Assembly: GCA_903813345.2 (NCBI GenBank)
Contig: CAIIXF020000012.1
Location: 1,281,318-1,345,317, forward strand
Direction of reading: 5' to 3'
Length of the DNA: 64,000 nt
From: Owenia fusiformis
Taxonomy: Eukaryota > Annelida > Polychaeta > Sabellida > Oweniidae
Both the position numbers and the translations under genes were made by a program. The stretch's first letter is position 1; every line of letters begins with the position of its first letter. This document shows positions 34,708 to 46,206 of the stretch, in pieces. Below the pieces are notes generated by a model. That model was not told the DNA's origin. It did not search any database and saw only the letters and a program-made list of their open reading frames with translations.

Positions 34708-37700
34708 GTATGTATGACCTCGCGATGTCTCAATAATGGTTGCATTCATATAACACATACATCTATCCAAACATGTTGTAAGACTCTTACTAAGAGACTT
34801 GTTACCTGTCAGATATGATTTTTTCACTTTCAGATTTTTCCATAATTTTTTATATTGATGTTGATCTGTGATTAGGATCAGTAGTAATTACAACATTCAG
34901 GTTACTACCTGACTAGATACTGAACTTAATTGTAGGTGAATAACTAATTTAGTTTCGGAGCTACATGTAGGCCTAAATGATTTGACGTTACTTCCTGCGA
35001 AAGCTATTTGGATTTTGATATAATAGCTTTCCCACGGAGCATTTGGACAGCTCAATGATCGTGACCTTTGAAATCGAATTAAGTCGATCCGCGGCTTACT
35101 TTTGGTCTCTAACTGTGTCTTTCATCAGTATCATCAATCCGTGTAAGTATTGGAGCGCTGGAGTACTTCTTTTTCGATCAAGACTTGTAATTGTTAGTCG
35201 AGTGAATCGTTTTACTGCCAAATTCCAATATGGCGGTTTCTGCTCTCGGACATTTTCGTAAATCTCCGGAGGTTGTCCGAACCTAACTAATTCTCAAAAT
35301 TCATTTCGTTCGTTGCATATCTCGCATCTAGCAAACCGCCATATTGGAAATAGGTCTGTAAAACTTTAACTCGATGAACAATTTACAAGTCTTGATCGAA
35401 AAAGAAGTACTCCAGCGCTCCAATACTTACACGGATTGATGATACTGATGTAAGACACAGTTAGAGACCAAAAGTAAGCCGCGGATCGACTTAATTCAAT
35501 TTCAAAGGTCACTATTGATCAGCTGTTCACTTCTCCGTTTGAGAGCCATAAGTTTCAAAATCTAACATGGCTCTCGAAGTGAGTAAGATTTGACGTACAT
35601 GTAAGGGTCCTCTGTCGAACTTCGCTATTTAGACCTTATCCCGTGCCAGGACTATGGTCCCGCGAACGTCTTATTCTTTTGCCTGTACGATTTCAACATG
35701 GGAGAATTTTCTATGCTTCTTACACTTAAAATACCTATTTCAATAGATTCCTTGGTATTTTAGCATTCTTTTCGTGTAGTTGAATCCACAATTGTCTGGG
35801 TTTATCGGCAGAACAAAGAAATTTTCGTTTTTGATCGCAATATTTGCGTGTAATATTTAACTTATTTCAACCATCAAATTCCTCCATTGTTGGTACTTCC
35901 GGGTCATTTCTGGGTCAGTCGAATGGGGAATTCCCTTTTAAATCCAACCGCCATCTTGGAAAGTGATGGAATATCTCTCGATGAAGAAGAAAAATGTTCC
36001 CGTTCTGCCGATATACCCAGACAATTGTGGATTCAACTACACGAAAAGAATGCTAAAATACCCAGGAATCTATTGAAGTAGGTATCTTAAGTGTAAGGGG
36101 CATAGATAATTCTCCCAAGTTGTAATCGTACAGGCAAAAGAATGTGCTCGTTACAGGACTATAGTCCTGGCACGGGATAAATTTAGACCATGACTGATAA
36201 TTCACATTAGAGGTCAACCATCTTTGATTAAGATTGTGCCCATGCATGATTATGATGTGTTTTTAAAAAACAAACATGGCAGACTGCATGAATTTAAAAT
36301 ATAAGCCAAGGTCGGAATAGCCCCAGCATAAAGTTACCCCATATATTCCAGTTCAACGCAGGACCCTTTAATCATGACATTTACACTATTGCCATGTAGT
36401 GACACATCAACATGTATGTCCGTGTATGTGGCTGCCTTGATTATGGCAATGGAGACAATAGCAAACCTTACAAAAATGAAAGATGGTTGACATGAATATC
36501 TAATATTATGAATATTTCCATGGCAATTTGTGAGAGATATCATGTTGTATGTATTATTATATTTAATAGGTATTATCCATAGACATTTTCCTCCAAATTT
36601 TACATATGTAAATTGTAAATTGTATTGTTGATTATTGAGTAAGTCATACTGTAGTTCCTAAGACGACCACGTGAGAGTCATGATAAGTAAGTATCTGGCT
36701 ATCCTTCCTCAAAGGAGAGGAGGGGGGGGGGCACCAAATCACAAATCAGGGGAGGGGGCATCAAATCAGTCCTAAACCTACTCATCCGAAATCTTTTCGT
36801 CATAACTTTGCAAAGGATCATAGATTGATCAACATTTATTCACAAATGCAAAAGGGAAGGGATGAACAATTGTTACAGAACAAAGCAAGAAAAATGAAAC
36901 ATCAAAGAGTACATCAGTCATAAGAAGTCATCAGTCACGAGGTATTGGTGACATTTTTTTGTTCTCACCCAATATTTTGCATGATTAGCCTGAGACTCAT
37001 TGTCTAGTACAATTAATGTTGTCAGATTCTTTGCTTAACTTGTCATGTTTAGAGCATTTGGAATGATCCCCTCTCAAATTTCTCAAGTGACAGCCTGGTG
37101 TTTAAAAGCCAAGCTGATGGGAGTATATAGTATTACATACATATGATAAAGGCTATATTTTATTTTTACAGATTTCCTGCAACTGATATAACAAGTAAGC
37201 AAAATGGTGTAAAGGACAATGATAATGTTTCACCTGATGACACAACAATGCAGCTATGCAATACTGCTGACCCAACTACAACAGCGCCATCTGTAAACTT
37301 CCTAACAGCAGATCTCAGTTCAGATGACAGTGACAATGATGAACCAAATAAAAAGTGCCAAAATGAAAAATCTGAAACAAAAGAACGATTACCAAATCCA
37401 TTAGCCCTGAGCCTACCATCTCCCTTATTAGGAGATGGAATTGGTTCGCAAGCAGGTGTTTTCAAAACCAAATTTCAAATAGCCGAGGAGGCTAAAAATT
37501 CAGTTCTTGAACAACATGTTAAGATGACAGTCGCTGAAACTTTGAAGAAAAAAGAACGTAAACAAATATGTTATAAGTTTAGAAAAGGACAATGCAAATT
37601 TGGGAAGAAATGCAAATACTTTCATGATGTTCCCAATGCTGGAAATTCCAATGATAATTCTGGGAACCAGGAAGAGACTAGTGCTAAAATTGTTCAACAT

Positions 37701-37886
37701 TTTGGAGTTTCAAATTTTCCTCAGGGAGAGGATTTACCAGTTGAGGTGGATGATGATAGCTATATGGGACAGGCCAAGAAAAAGAAAAGAGTAGGGATAG
37801 CTCAACAGAGCCTTGTACCTCCCAAGAGAGCAATGAAAAACTTAAGTAAAATTAGAGAACAAGAGCGACCATGGACGATGGATTAA
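34634..37886 (+). CDS. CCCH zinc-finger protein, two exons
   Basis: Exon 1 is 34634-34707 (donor GAGAA|GTATGT) and exon 2 is 37172-37886 (acceptor TTTTTACAG|A, stop TAA). They join in phase 2 to give 262 residues. The N-terminus MASLVADYGTSSGEDSD is acidic, then comes a Ser/Asp-rich low-complexity region and a Pro/Leu patch (LPNPLALSLPSPLLG). A helical segment ending EEAKNSVLEQHVKMTV follows. The single CCCH finger is C-x7-C-x5-C-x3-H (CYKFRKGQCKFGKKCKYFH), the type that usually binds RNA. The C-terminus is basic (KKKKR) and ends SKIREQERPWTMD. A nuclear RNA-binding or RNA-processing role is likely from domain and charge; I do not recognise the ortholog. The 2.46-kb intron carries two foldback transposons. 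Confidence 0.88.
34988..35586. mobile_element. Foldback element 1 with 9-bp target duplication
   Basis: Arms of about 250 bp (34988-35241 and 35332-35586) are complementary, for example CTTTTTCGATCAAGACTTGT with its partner. Direct repeats GATTTGACG flank it (34979-34987, 35587-35595). Long arms plus a 9-bp duplication indicate a Mutator-like non-autonomous element. Intron 1 of the CCCH gene. Confidence 0.85.
35636..36180. mobile_element. Foldback element 2 with 9-bp target duplication
   Basis: Arms of about 180 bp (35636-35815, 36001-36180) start TTATCCCGTGCCAGGACTAT. Flanked by ATTTAGACC at 35627-35635 and 36181-36189. The loop contains no transposase. It lies 49 bp right of foldback element 1, with unrelated termini. 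Confidence 0.88.
37172..37886 (+). CDS. CCCH protein gene, exon 2 (zinc finger)
   Basis: Main coding exon (residues 25-262) with polypyrimidine tract and CAG acceptor. It contains the CCCH finger near residues 161-180 and the basic KKKKR patch. A reverse-oriented remnant of a dispersed repeat lies 30-230 bp after the stop, probably within the 3' UTR. Confidence 0.9.
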
Positions 37887-37909
37887 CATACTTAATCACT
37901 GAGATTAAA

Positions 37910-38112
37910 TTATTTATGGCACCATTAAAGAATGGTGACATATTGTTACAGCCACCAGTTTCTTTGATCAGAATTCAGCATAAGTGTCTGTGACAAATTG
38001 TTACAATTTTGTTGTTTTACCACCACAAGTGGTAACATATTGTCAACTTATTATGGATGGTGTTTGGCATTAAGGTGTCTGTAACAAATGGCAGGTAGTG
38101 ACATTTTTCATA
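37910..38112 (-). mobile_element. Degenerate reverse copy of the TGTCACCACC element
   Basis: Reading the minus strand gives ATGTCACTACCTGCCATTTG, TTACAGACACC and ACAATATGTTACCACTTGTG, in the same order as at 6760-6924. It starts about 25 bp after the CCCH stop codon. Confidence 0.6.
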
Positions 38113-39211
38113 TCAATGCTTTGTTTTACATTTTCTTTAAAAAAAATAATGATGTATTTAGGATGAAACAACATGACTTGTAGTACACTGTTTATGAAAC
38201 CTCTCTTATATGAAATGATAGAAGGCTATGGTTTTTCATGATGATATACTTGTATGTTATTGGCATTTTCAGGCATTTTTCAGTCTTTAAGATATATTAT
38301 TTGTTACTGTCAAAGTTACAAATTTCTTGTTTTGTATTCACACATTTATGCGAGTTTATTTCATTAAAGGTATGAATAATAGGCATGTTTTATGTAAAAA
38401 ATGTACAATTTAGTGATTTACAGAGTACTGAAGGTTATTAAAAAACTGTGGAATGAAAAGAAAAAGTTGAAAAACATGTTGAAAAAATGAATTTTCTTGA
38501 ACATTTTTATTTTTGTCAATTCTGTCAGTAGTAAAAATTGAAAGAGAAATGCCTTATTAGCAATCAGCAGAAGGTCTTGACTCTCTATTCAAGAAGGAAC
38601 TTCTAAAATGTCCTCAGATCAATGCAGGGGTGTCTAAAGGAGAAATCAAAAAAGATTTGATAAATGTGTTATTTTTGTCGGTTTGCTTCAGTTGAGGCGT
38701 CCAATGATTTCTCATGAATTTTACTGGGTGACCAAATTTAACTGAAACCAATGGACCACATAGGCACATTTGTAAAAAGCTCAACATAAATGCCTGAATG
38801 TGTCTGTGTGGTAAGTTGTTTTCAGCCTCTACAGTCCATTTTGTTTTATTTGGTTTGTGCGAGTGAAGTAATGCAAAAAAACAATTATAATCACATATCA
38901 AATTTACTTATAAATAATAATAATTAGTTCTATCTTCATTTTCTATCATTTTCTTACATATTTTATAATCACATTCCAAATTCACTTATAAACAATAATA
39001 AACACTGTCATTTTCTTACATATATTTGGCATTAGATTGTAATCCATTTAGGGATACTAAAAATACGCTTCATGAATATTGGCCACAAATGATGTCTTGA
39101 CCTTGCCAAAAATATACATACCACACTCAAATATAACAATGCTGATAAAAAGCTGATTGAAATTGTTAGGGGACATGGCCACCTGTTGAGTTCCAAATCT
39201 TCTCAGGCCAA
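38113..39211. other. Spacer between CCCH and Kazal genes
   Basis: AT-rich. It should hold the CCCH 3' end (an ATTAAA is near 38363) and the Kazal promoter. A short direct repeat (TATAATCACAT, AACTTCAC, ACTTATAAAYAATAATA) occurs near 38888 and 38965. Confidence 0.4.
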
Positions 39212-39325
39212 TTGTTTGGTACACTTGAGTGTAACTGGTATTACTTGAGTACCTTCAACTATAATTTACTAAATTTCCTGTACGTATTAGCCAACTGTAC
39301 ATGGGATAACATCAAGCAGTTGACA

Positions 39326-39368
39326 ATGATGAGGGTTGGACTAGTAGCGATCTTCATGTTACTTGCAG
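39326..39368 (+). CDS. Kazal gene, signal-peptide exon
   Basis: Fourteen codons plus one base: a Met-Met-Arg start, a hydrophobic core and small residues at the expected cleavage site. Donor GCAG|GTAATA. The frame is open further upstream to 39212, but that extension is not signal-like, so the ATG at 39326 (or 39329) is preferred. Confidence 0.72.
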
Positions 39369-42300
39369 GTAATATCACAGGAAATGTATTTAGTATAAAG
39401 TCTTAATATTTCATGAATTGAAAAGTTTACTGTTTGGTTGCTTCGGTAAGGTTCTTGTACTCATAATATTCACAATTACGATCATTCTGATAATGATTCA
39501 TTCTGATGATAATTCATTCTGATAATGTCTCATTCTGAAAATGCTTCACTCTAGTAATGATTCATTCTGATAATGTCTCATTCTGAAAATGCTTCACTCT
39601 CGTAATGATTCATTCTGATAATGCCTCATTCTGATAATAGAATTATTCTGGAAATATCTCATTCTGATAATTTTTCATTCTGATAATGATTCATTCTGAT
39701 TATTATTCATTCATAGTTTATTATAGGCACTAAGTGGACATAAAGATGGCAGCAGTGGTCTTGTCTATTCAAATCTCCTTTTAGACAGATCACTAGTGCC
39801 ATCTTTTTTCCGACTTAATCCCTATCATCATTAAAAATGACTACCTCGAATGAAACCACTACACCACGTAAGCACAGTATCCATGGTATTATCACTTTAT
39901 TTATTTCAGCATGTAGTGTAGCTGTGCATGGGTCTACGGGAGATGGTTGTAATATGGTGTGTCCCATGGATTACCAACCTGTATGTTGGGATGATATGTG
40001 AGCACAGTACCCATGGTATTATTACTTTATTTATTTCAGCATGTAGTGTAGATGTCCATGGGTCTATGGGAGATGGTTGTAATATGGTGTGTCCCATGGA
40101 TTACCAACCTGTATGTGGGGATATGTGGGCACAGTACCCATGGTATTATTACTATATTTATTTCAGCATGTAGTATACATGTGCATGGGTCTATGGGAGA
40201 TGGTTGTAATATGGTGCATGTGTCCCATGGATTACTAGCATGTATGTGGGGATGATATGTGGGCACAGTATCCATGGTACTATTACTTTATTTATTGCAG
40301 CATGCATGTAGTGTAGATGTCCATGGGTCTATGGAGATGGTTGTAATATGGTGTGTCCCATGGATAACCAACCTGTATGTGGGGATGATATGTTGGAACA
40401 GTACCCATGGTATTATTACTATATTTATTTCAGCATGTAGTTTAGATGTGCATGGGTCTATGGGAGATGGTTGTAATATGGTGTGTTCCATGGATTACCA
40501 ACCTGTATATGGGGATGATATGTGAGCATAGTACCCATGGTATTATTACTTTATTTATTTTAGCATGTAGTGTAGATGTGCATGGGTCTATGGGAGATGG
40601 TTGTAATATGGTGTGTCCCATGGATTACCAACTTGTATGTGGGGATGATATGTGAGCAGAGTACCCATTGTATTATTACTATATTTATTTCAGCATGTAG
40701 TGTAGATGTGCATGGGTCTATGGGAGATGGTTGTAATATGGTGTGTCCCATGGATTACCAACCTGTATGTGGGGATGATATATGAGCACAGTACCCATGG
40801 TATTATTACTTTATTTATTTCAGCATGTAGTGTAGATGTGCATGGGTCTATGGGAGATGGTTGTAATATGGTGTGTCCCATGGATTACCAACCTGTATGT
40901 TGGGGTGATATGTTGGAACAGTACCCATGGTATTATTACTTTATTTATTTCAGCATGTAGTGTAGATGTGCATGGGTCTACGGGAGATGGTTGTAATATG
41001 ATGTGTCCCATGGATTACCAACCTGTATGTTGGGGTGATATGTTGGAACAGTACCCATGGTATTATTACTTTATTTATTCCAGCATTTAGTGTAGATGTC
41101 CATGGGTCTATGGAGATGGTTGTAATATGGTGTGTCCCATGGATTACCAACCTGTATGTGGGGATGATATATGAGCACAGTACCCATGGTATTATTACTT
41201 TATTTATTTAAGCGTGCAGTGTAGATGTCCATGGGTCTATGGGAGATGGTTGTTATATGGTGTGTCCCATGGATTACCAACCTGTATGTGGGGATGATAT
41301 GTGAGCACAGTACCCATGGTATTATTGCTTTATTTATTTCAGCATGTAGTATACATGTGCATGGGTCTATGGGAGATGGTTGTAATATGGTGCATGTGTC
41401 CCATGGATTACCAACCTGTATGTGGGGATATGTGGGCACAGTACCCATGGTATTATTACTATATTTATTTCAGCATGTAGTGTAGATGTGCATGGGTCTA
41501 TGGGAGATGGTTGTAATATGGTGTGTCCCATGGATTACCAACCTGTATGTTGGTGTGATATATGAGCACAGTACCCATGGTATTATTACTTTATTTATTT
41601 AAGCGTGCAGTGTAGATGTCCATGGGTCTATGGGAGATGGTTGTAATATGGTGTGTCCCATGGATTACCAACCTGTATGTGGGGATGATATGTGAGCACA
41701 GTACCCATGGTATTATTACTTTATTTATTTCAGCATGTACTGTAGATGTGCATGAGTCTATGGGAGATGGTTGTAATATGATGTGTCCCATGGATTACCA
41801 ACCTGTATGTTGATGTGATATATGAGCACAGTACCCATGGTATTATTACTTTATTTATTTCAGCATGTAGTGAAGATGTGCATGGGTCTATAGGAGATGT
41901 AATATTTTGTGTCCCATGGATTACCAACCTGTATGTGGGGATATGTGAGCACAGTACCCATTGTATTATTACTATATTTATTTCAGCATGTAGTATACAT
42001 GAACATGGGTCTATGGGAGATGGTTGTAATATGGTGTGTCCCATGGATTACTAGCATGTATGTGGGGATGATATGTGGGCACAGTATCCATGGTACTATT
42101 ACTTTATTTATTGCAGCATGCATGTAGTGTAGATGTGCATGGGTCTATGGGAGATGGTTGTAATATGGTGTGTCCCATGGATTACCAACCTGTATGTGGG
42201 GATGATATGTGAGCACAGTACCCATGGTATTATTACTTCATTTATTTCAGCATGTACTGTAGATGTGCATGAGTCTATGGGAGGTGGTTGTAATGTGGTG

Positions 42301-43826
42301 TGTCCCATGGATTACCAACCTGTATGTGGGGATGATATATGAGCACAGTACCCATGGTATTATTACTTTATTTATTTCAGCATGTAGTTTAGATGTGCAT
42401 GGGTCTATGGGAGATGGTTGTAATATGGTGTGTCCCATGGATTACCAACCTGTATGTGGGGATGATATGTGAGCACAGTACCCATGGTATTATTGCTTTA
42501 TTTATTTCAGCATGTAGTGTAGATGTGCATGGGTCTATGGGAGATGGTTGTAATATGGTGTGTCCCATGGATTACCAACCTGTATGTGGGGATGATATGT
42601 GAGCACAGTACCCATGGTATTATTACTATATTTATTTCAGCATGTAGTTTAGATGTGCATGGGTCTATGGGAGATGGTTGTAATATGGTGTGTCCCATGG
42701 ATTACCAACCTGTATGTGGGGATGATATGTGAGCACAGTACCCATGGTATTATTACTATATTTATTTCAGCATGCAGTGTAGATGTGCATGGGTCTATGG
42801 GAGATGGTTGTAATATGGTGTGTCCCATGGATTACCAACCTGTATGTGGGGATGATATGTGAGCACAGTACCCATGGTATTATTACTTTGTTTATTTCAG
42901 CATGTAGTGTAGATGTGCATGAGTCTATGGGAGATAATTGTAATTTGGTGTGTCCCATGGATTACCAACCTGTATGTGGGGATGATATATGAGCACAGTA
43001 CCCATGGTACTATTACTTTATTTATTTCAGCATGTAGTGTAGATGCGCGTGGGTCTATGGGAGATGGATGTAATATGGTGTGTCCCATGGATTACCAACC
43101 TGTATGTGGGGATGATATGTGAGCACAGTACCCATGGTATTATTACTTTATTTATTTCAGCATGTAGTGTAGATGTGCATGGGTCTATGGGAGATGGTTG
43201 TAATATGGTGTGTCCCATGGATTACCAACCTGTATGTTGGGATGATATGTGGGCACAGTACCCATGGTATTGTTACTTTATTTATTTCAGCATGCAATGT
43301 AGATGTGCATGGGTCTATGGGAGATGGATGTAATATGGTGTGTCCCATGGATTACCAACCTGTATGCAGGGATGATATGTGAGCACAGTACCCATGGTAT
43401 TATTACTTTATTTATTTCAGCATGCAATGTAGATGTGCATGGGTCTATGGGAGATGGATGTAATATGGTGTGTCCCATGGATTACCAACCTGTATGCAGG
43501 GATGATATGTGAGCACAGTACCCATGGTATTATTACTTTATTTATTTCAGCATGCAATGTAGATGTGCATGGGTCTATGGGAGATGGATGTAATATGGTG
43601 TGTCCCATGGATTACCAACCTGTATGTGGGGATGATATGTGAGCACAGTACCCATGGTATTATTACTTTATTTATTTCAGCATGTAGTGTAGATGTGCGT
43701 GGGTCTATGGGAGATGGATGTAATATGGTGTGTCCCATGGATTACCAACCTGTATGTGGCGACGATATGGTCACGTATCCCAACAAATGTAACTTAGAGG
43801 CCACTGCATGCGTGTACGTAATTTAG
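39326..43826 (+). CDS. Secreted Kazal-type protease inhibitor (signal exon plus Kazal exon)
   Basis: Exon 1 (39326-39368) encodes the signal peptide MMRVGLVAIFMLLA and ends in phase 1 at GCAG|GTAATA. The intact Kazal exon (43681-) begins after TTTATTTCAG and joins in frame. The domain shows CNMVCPMDYQPVCGDDMVTY followed by PNKCNLEATAC, giving Kazal spacing C-x3-C-x7-C-x10-C-x6-C. Read through, the exon stops at 43826 (62 residues), which lacks the sixth Kazal Cys. A donor TGTAC|GTAATT at 43818 could instead splice to a further exon. An extra Cys sits at residue 16. Kazal domains inhibit serine proteases with a substrate-like loop after the second Cys; a Gln-Pro pair lies in that stretch. The intron is filled by 29 truncated copies of the exon start. 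Confidence 0.8.
39480..39715. repeat. 16-bp minisatellite in Kazal intron
   Basis: About 14 units around ATTCATTCTGATAATG with CTC/TTC changes. Confidence 0.88.
39872..43680 (+). repeat. 130-bp array: 29 truncated Kazal exon starts with 3' splice sites
   Basis: Every unit holds CAGTACCCATGGTATTATTA, TTTATTTATTTCAG (acceptor) and about 88 bp of Kazal exon up to GATGATATG, then repeats. Exon-start positions include 39910, 40040, 40167, 40301, 40434, then roughly every 130 bp to 43551. Each truncated copy reads ...PVCGDDM/I then TGA, so none encodes a full domain. Two units have AAG in place of CAG at the acceptor. A GTGAGC donor-like site sits at most unit ends. Confidence 0.96.
43681..43826 (+). 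CDS. Kazal gene, intact Kazal exon
   Basis: The last and only complete unit of the 130-bp array. It continues past the point (GATGATATG) where all the others diverge, adding VTYPNKCNLEATAC. Five Kazal cysteines are at residues 28, 32, 40, 51 and 58. Its 3' end is either the TAG at 43824 or the donor at 43818. Confidence 0.82.
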
Positions 43827-45248
43827 TTATACATTAACTTATTTTTCTAATAATAATGTGTAAGATAGCAGTGAAACATCACAGGCCATTTACTGATATA
43901 TCACAGGCCTCAAATATGTATGATTGGAGTGAACAACCACAGGCCATTCAATTTCGTTTATTGTATTATACAAAGCCCGGGTCGAGGAATGGGATTTTTG
44001 TCTATGTAAAACCTAACTCGAAAATCAAAATCTTAAGTTAAAACGTTGGTTAAAACGTTTTTCATTTGAATTTTGAAAACACATCATAGCATTTCATTTA
44101 CACCCGGGACTTAAAATGTGAACCGAACGAAACAAGAACAAGCGGGTGATCTCAACGAGTGATATATACATTTTAACAAGACAATTATATTTCTTGTCAT
44201 GCGAGACATGCATGTATCACTAAGAAAAATAACAATTAAAGCTTAATCAGTGGCGTAGCCAGGATTTTGTGACCAGGGGTTCAATTTTTTATATTATCCA
44301 CAAATATCCACCTTCATCGGGGTTCCTCACATAAAACCATTTTTGTAATTTTCTTACATACAATTTACACCCCTTCCAAAAGTGTGTCAACCGTAAACTC
44401 CCCCATGGAGTGGTTAAGCCTCCTCCTTATGTTTGAATTCTTATTCGTATAATATGTACAGTGTAAAGAAAAAACTGTCCGATACTTCCATTTGTTTTCG
44501 CAAAATACAATTGAATTTGAAAAAGTTAGATTTTGATTTTGAATTTGATTTTCTATGTTAAAATAGTTTTTGGTGAATCTGTTACTGAATAGATATCCTC
44601 AAATCTGAAGGCAATATCATGATTTTAATATTACATTTGTTTAATGAAATCCAAATCAAGAGTTCAATATATTGAGCTAAGTTTAAGGGCAAATCCCAAC
44701 ATATCTTTAAGGAACATATGCATCTTTATTTTAAAAGAAGCTACTTTAGGGAGAAATCCTCATTCCTAATTTATTGAGATAGACTTTAGAGTTTATACAA
44801 AGATATGTCAAATTCTGAAACATGCAATTCCCACACTTTATACTGAGATTATGATTTGTCTAAAAGATTCCAAATCAAAAGATTTTATTTGGTATTTCAT
44901 TTATAATAGAGGAGTGTTCATTCATAATGACCTTATGAACTTACATTTAGTTACTGAATTGAAGAATAATCAATAGCAAATATTTTCGAAGAAGGTATAG
45001 TAATATTTATTTAATCATGGCGCACAAAAAAGTCTTTATGGCTACGTGAATACTCTTTGACGATGGAAGTGACAGATGATAATTAGTAATGTAATAAAAT
45101 GAAACATAGGCTGAAATTCCCAAACGACCAAATTGAAAACACGATATATATTGTACTCCGTAAGCTAAAATTAAACCTTTTTCAAATTGCAATGCTTTAG
45201 AACAAAGAAGACCTACTGTAGTGCTGAGTTGAAATTCAATTCCCAGTA
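43827..45248. other. Spacer after the Kazal exon
   Basis: No gene seen. Holds a short ACAGGCCATT direct repeat (43880-43950) and a fragment GTGGCGTAGCCAGGATTTTG at 44251. Confidence 0.4.
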
Positions 45249-45574
45249 CAGGTGACCCCAAAAACGTCACCCTCTTAATTTGGGAATAACTATATCTCCG
45301 TTTTGAAGGACTTTTCATGATTTTTTGTGTCGAAAGAGAGTTAAATGCTTAAATCATTGGAATTTACCTAAGCAGTCAGTTCATCATATTTGACAATGGC
45401 TCAAATAATGGCTAAGACAGAAATCTCAGAAAATTGCATTTTCAACATTTTTGGACAATATCACTGGATCATTTTAAAACTTGTTTAAACAGTCTATCTA
45501 CGCAGATAAATTTTAAAGAAATCATACTTGAGTTTATACCAAAATGAGAGGGTAATTTTTTCTGGGTCAACCTG
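45249..45574. mobile_element. Inverted-repeat element with TA flanks
   Basis: TA|CAGGTGACCCCAAAAA at left and TTTTTTCTGGGTCAACCTG|TA at right; GTCACCCTCTTAATTTG pairs with AAATGAGAGGGTAAT. About 325 bp, with no ORF. Confidence 0.55.
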
Positions 45575-46206
45575 TATATGAAGGTGTACCCGTGAACTAG
45601 CACGCGCGTTACAAATGTCCATTGAAATTTAGCAAAAGCATCAGGCTACGGCCTGAGTATAGCAGTCACATCGGAATGTTTTAAAGGCTAATTGTAGACA
45701 CTAAGCGTACGTTTGTCTAAACTGTAATCGTATAATATGTTTTAATATAATTTTTAATATAAAAGAAATCGAAATGATGGATAATAAATACTATACCCAT
45801 TCAAATGCTTGTGTTTATAAATGATACATACATGTATGCTTTTTATAATAACTCATTTCAAAATGTTTCTATTATTTGATATTTGCTCTTGGGGACTAAT
45901 CAGCTCCTGGCAAGAAATCTTTTGTTTGAAATAAAACAAAACGAAACCGCACAGATTTGAAGGATAATGTGTTTTCATCGCTTCCTAGTCAACTCGTATC
46001 CAAGACAACTGGAACCAAAGACAACTCATACCCAAGTTTATTTTCAGTATTATGGGTGCATATTAGGAAAACATCTGTATAACGTCTGTATAACAATGTT
46101 TTAATGTTATAATGTGAATCAAATAAGCCTCAATATTTTTTCTGAATTTAGAAAACATTTTTTCTCTTGTTCTAAACTTTTTTTATACAAATATATAAAT
46201 AAATAT

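Noticed and set aside
37166-37471. 101-codon minus-strand frame
   Set aside because: It is the antisense shadow of CCCH exon 2.
39906-43738. Dozens of overlapping 60-85-codon frames on both strands
   Set aside because: All are periodic translations of the 130-bp array. Only the last plus-strand unit extends into a complete Kazal exon.
39872-43826. A multi-domain Kazal protein with about 30 inhibitor domains
   Set aside because: Each unit except the last lacks the second half of the domain and stops at TGA; joining units by splicing breaks the frame.
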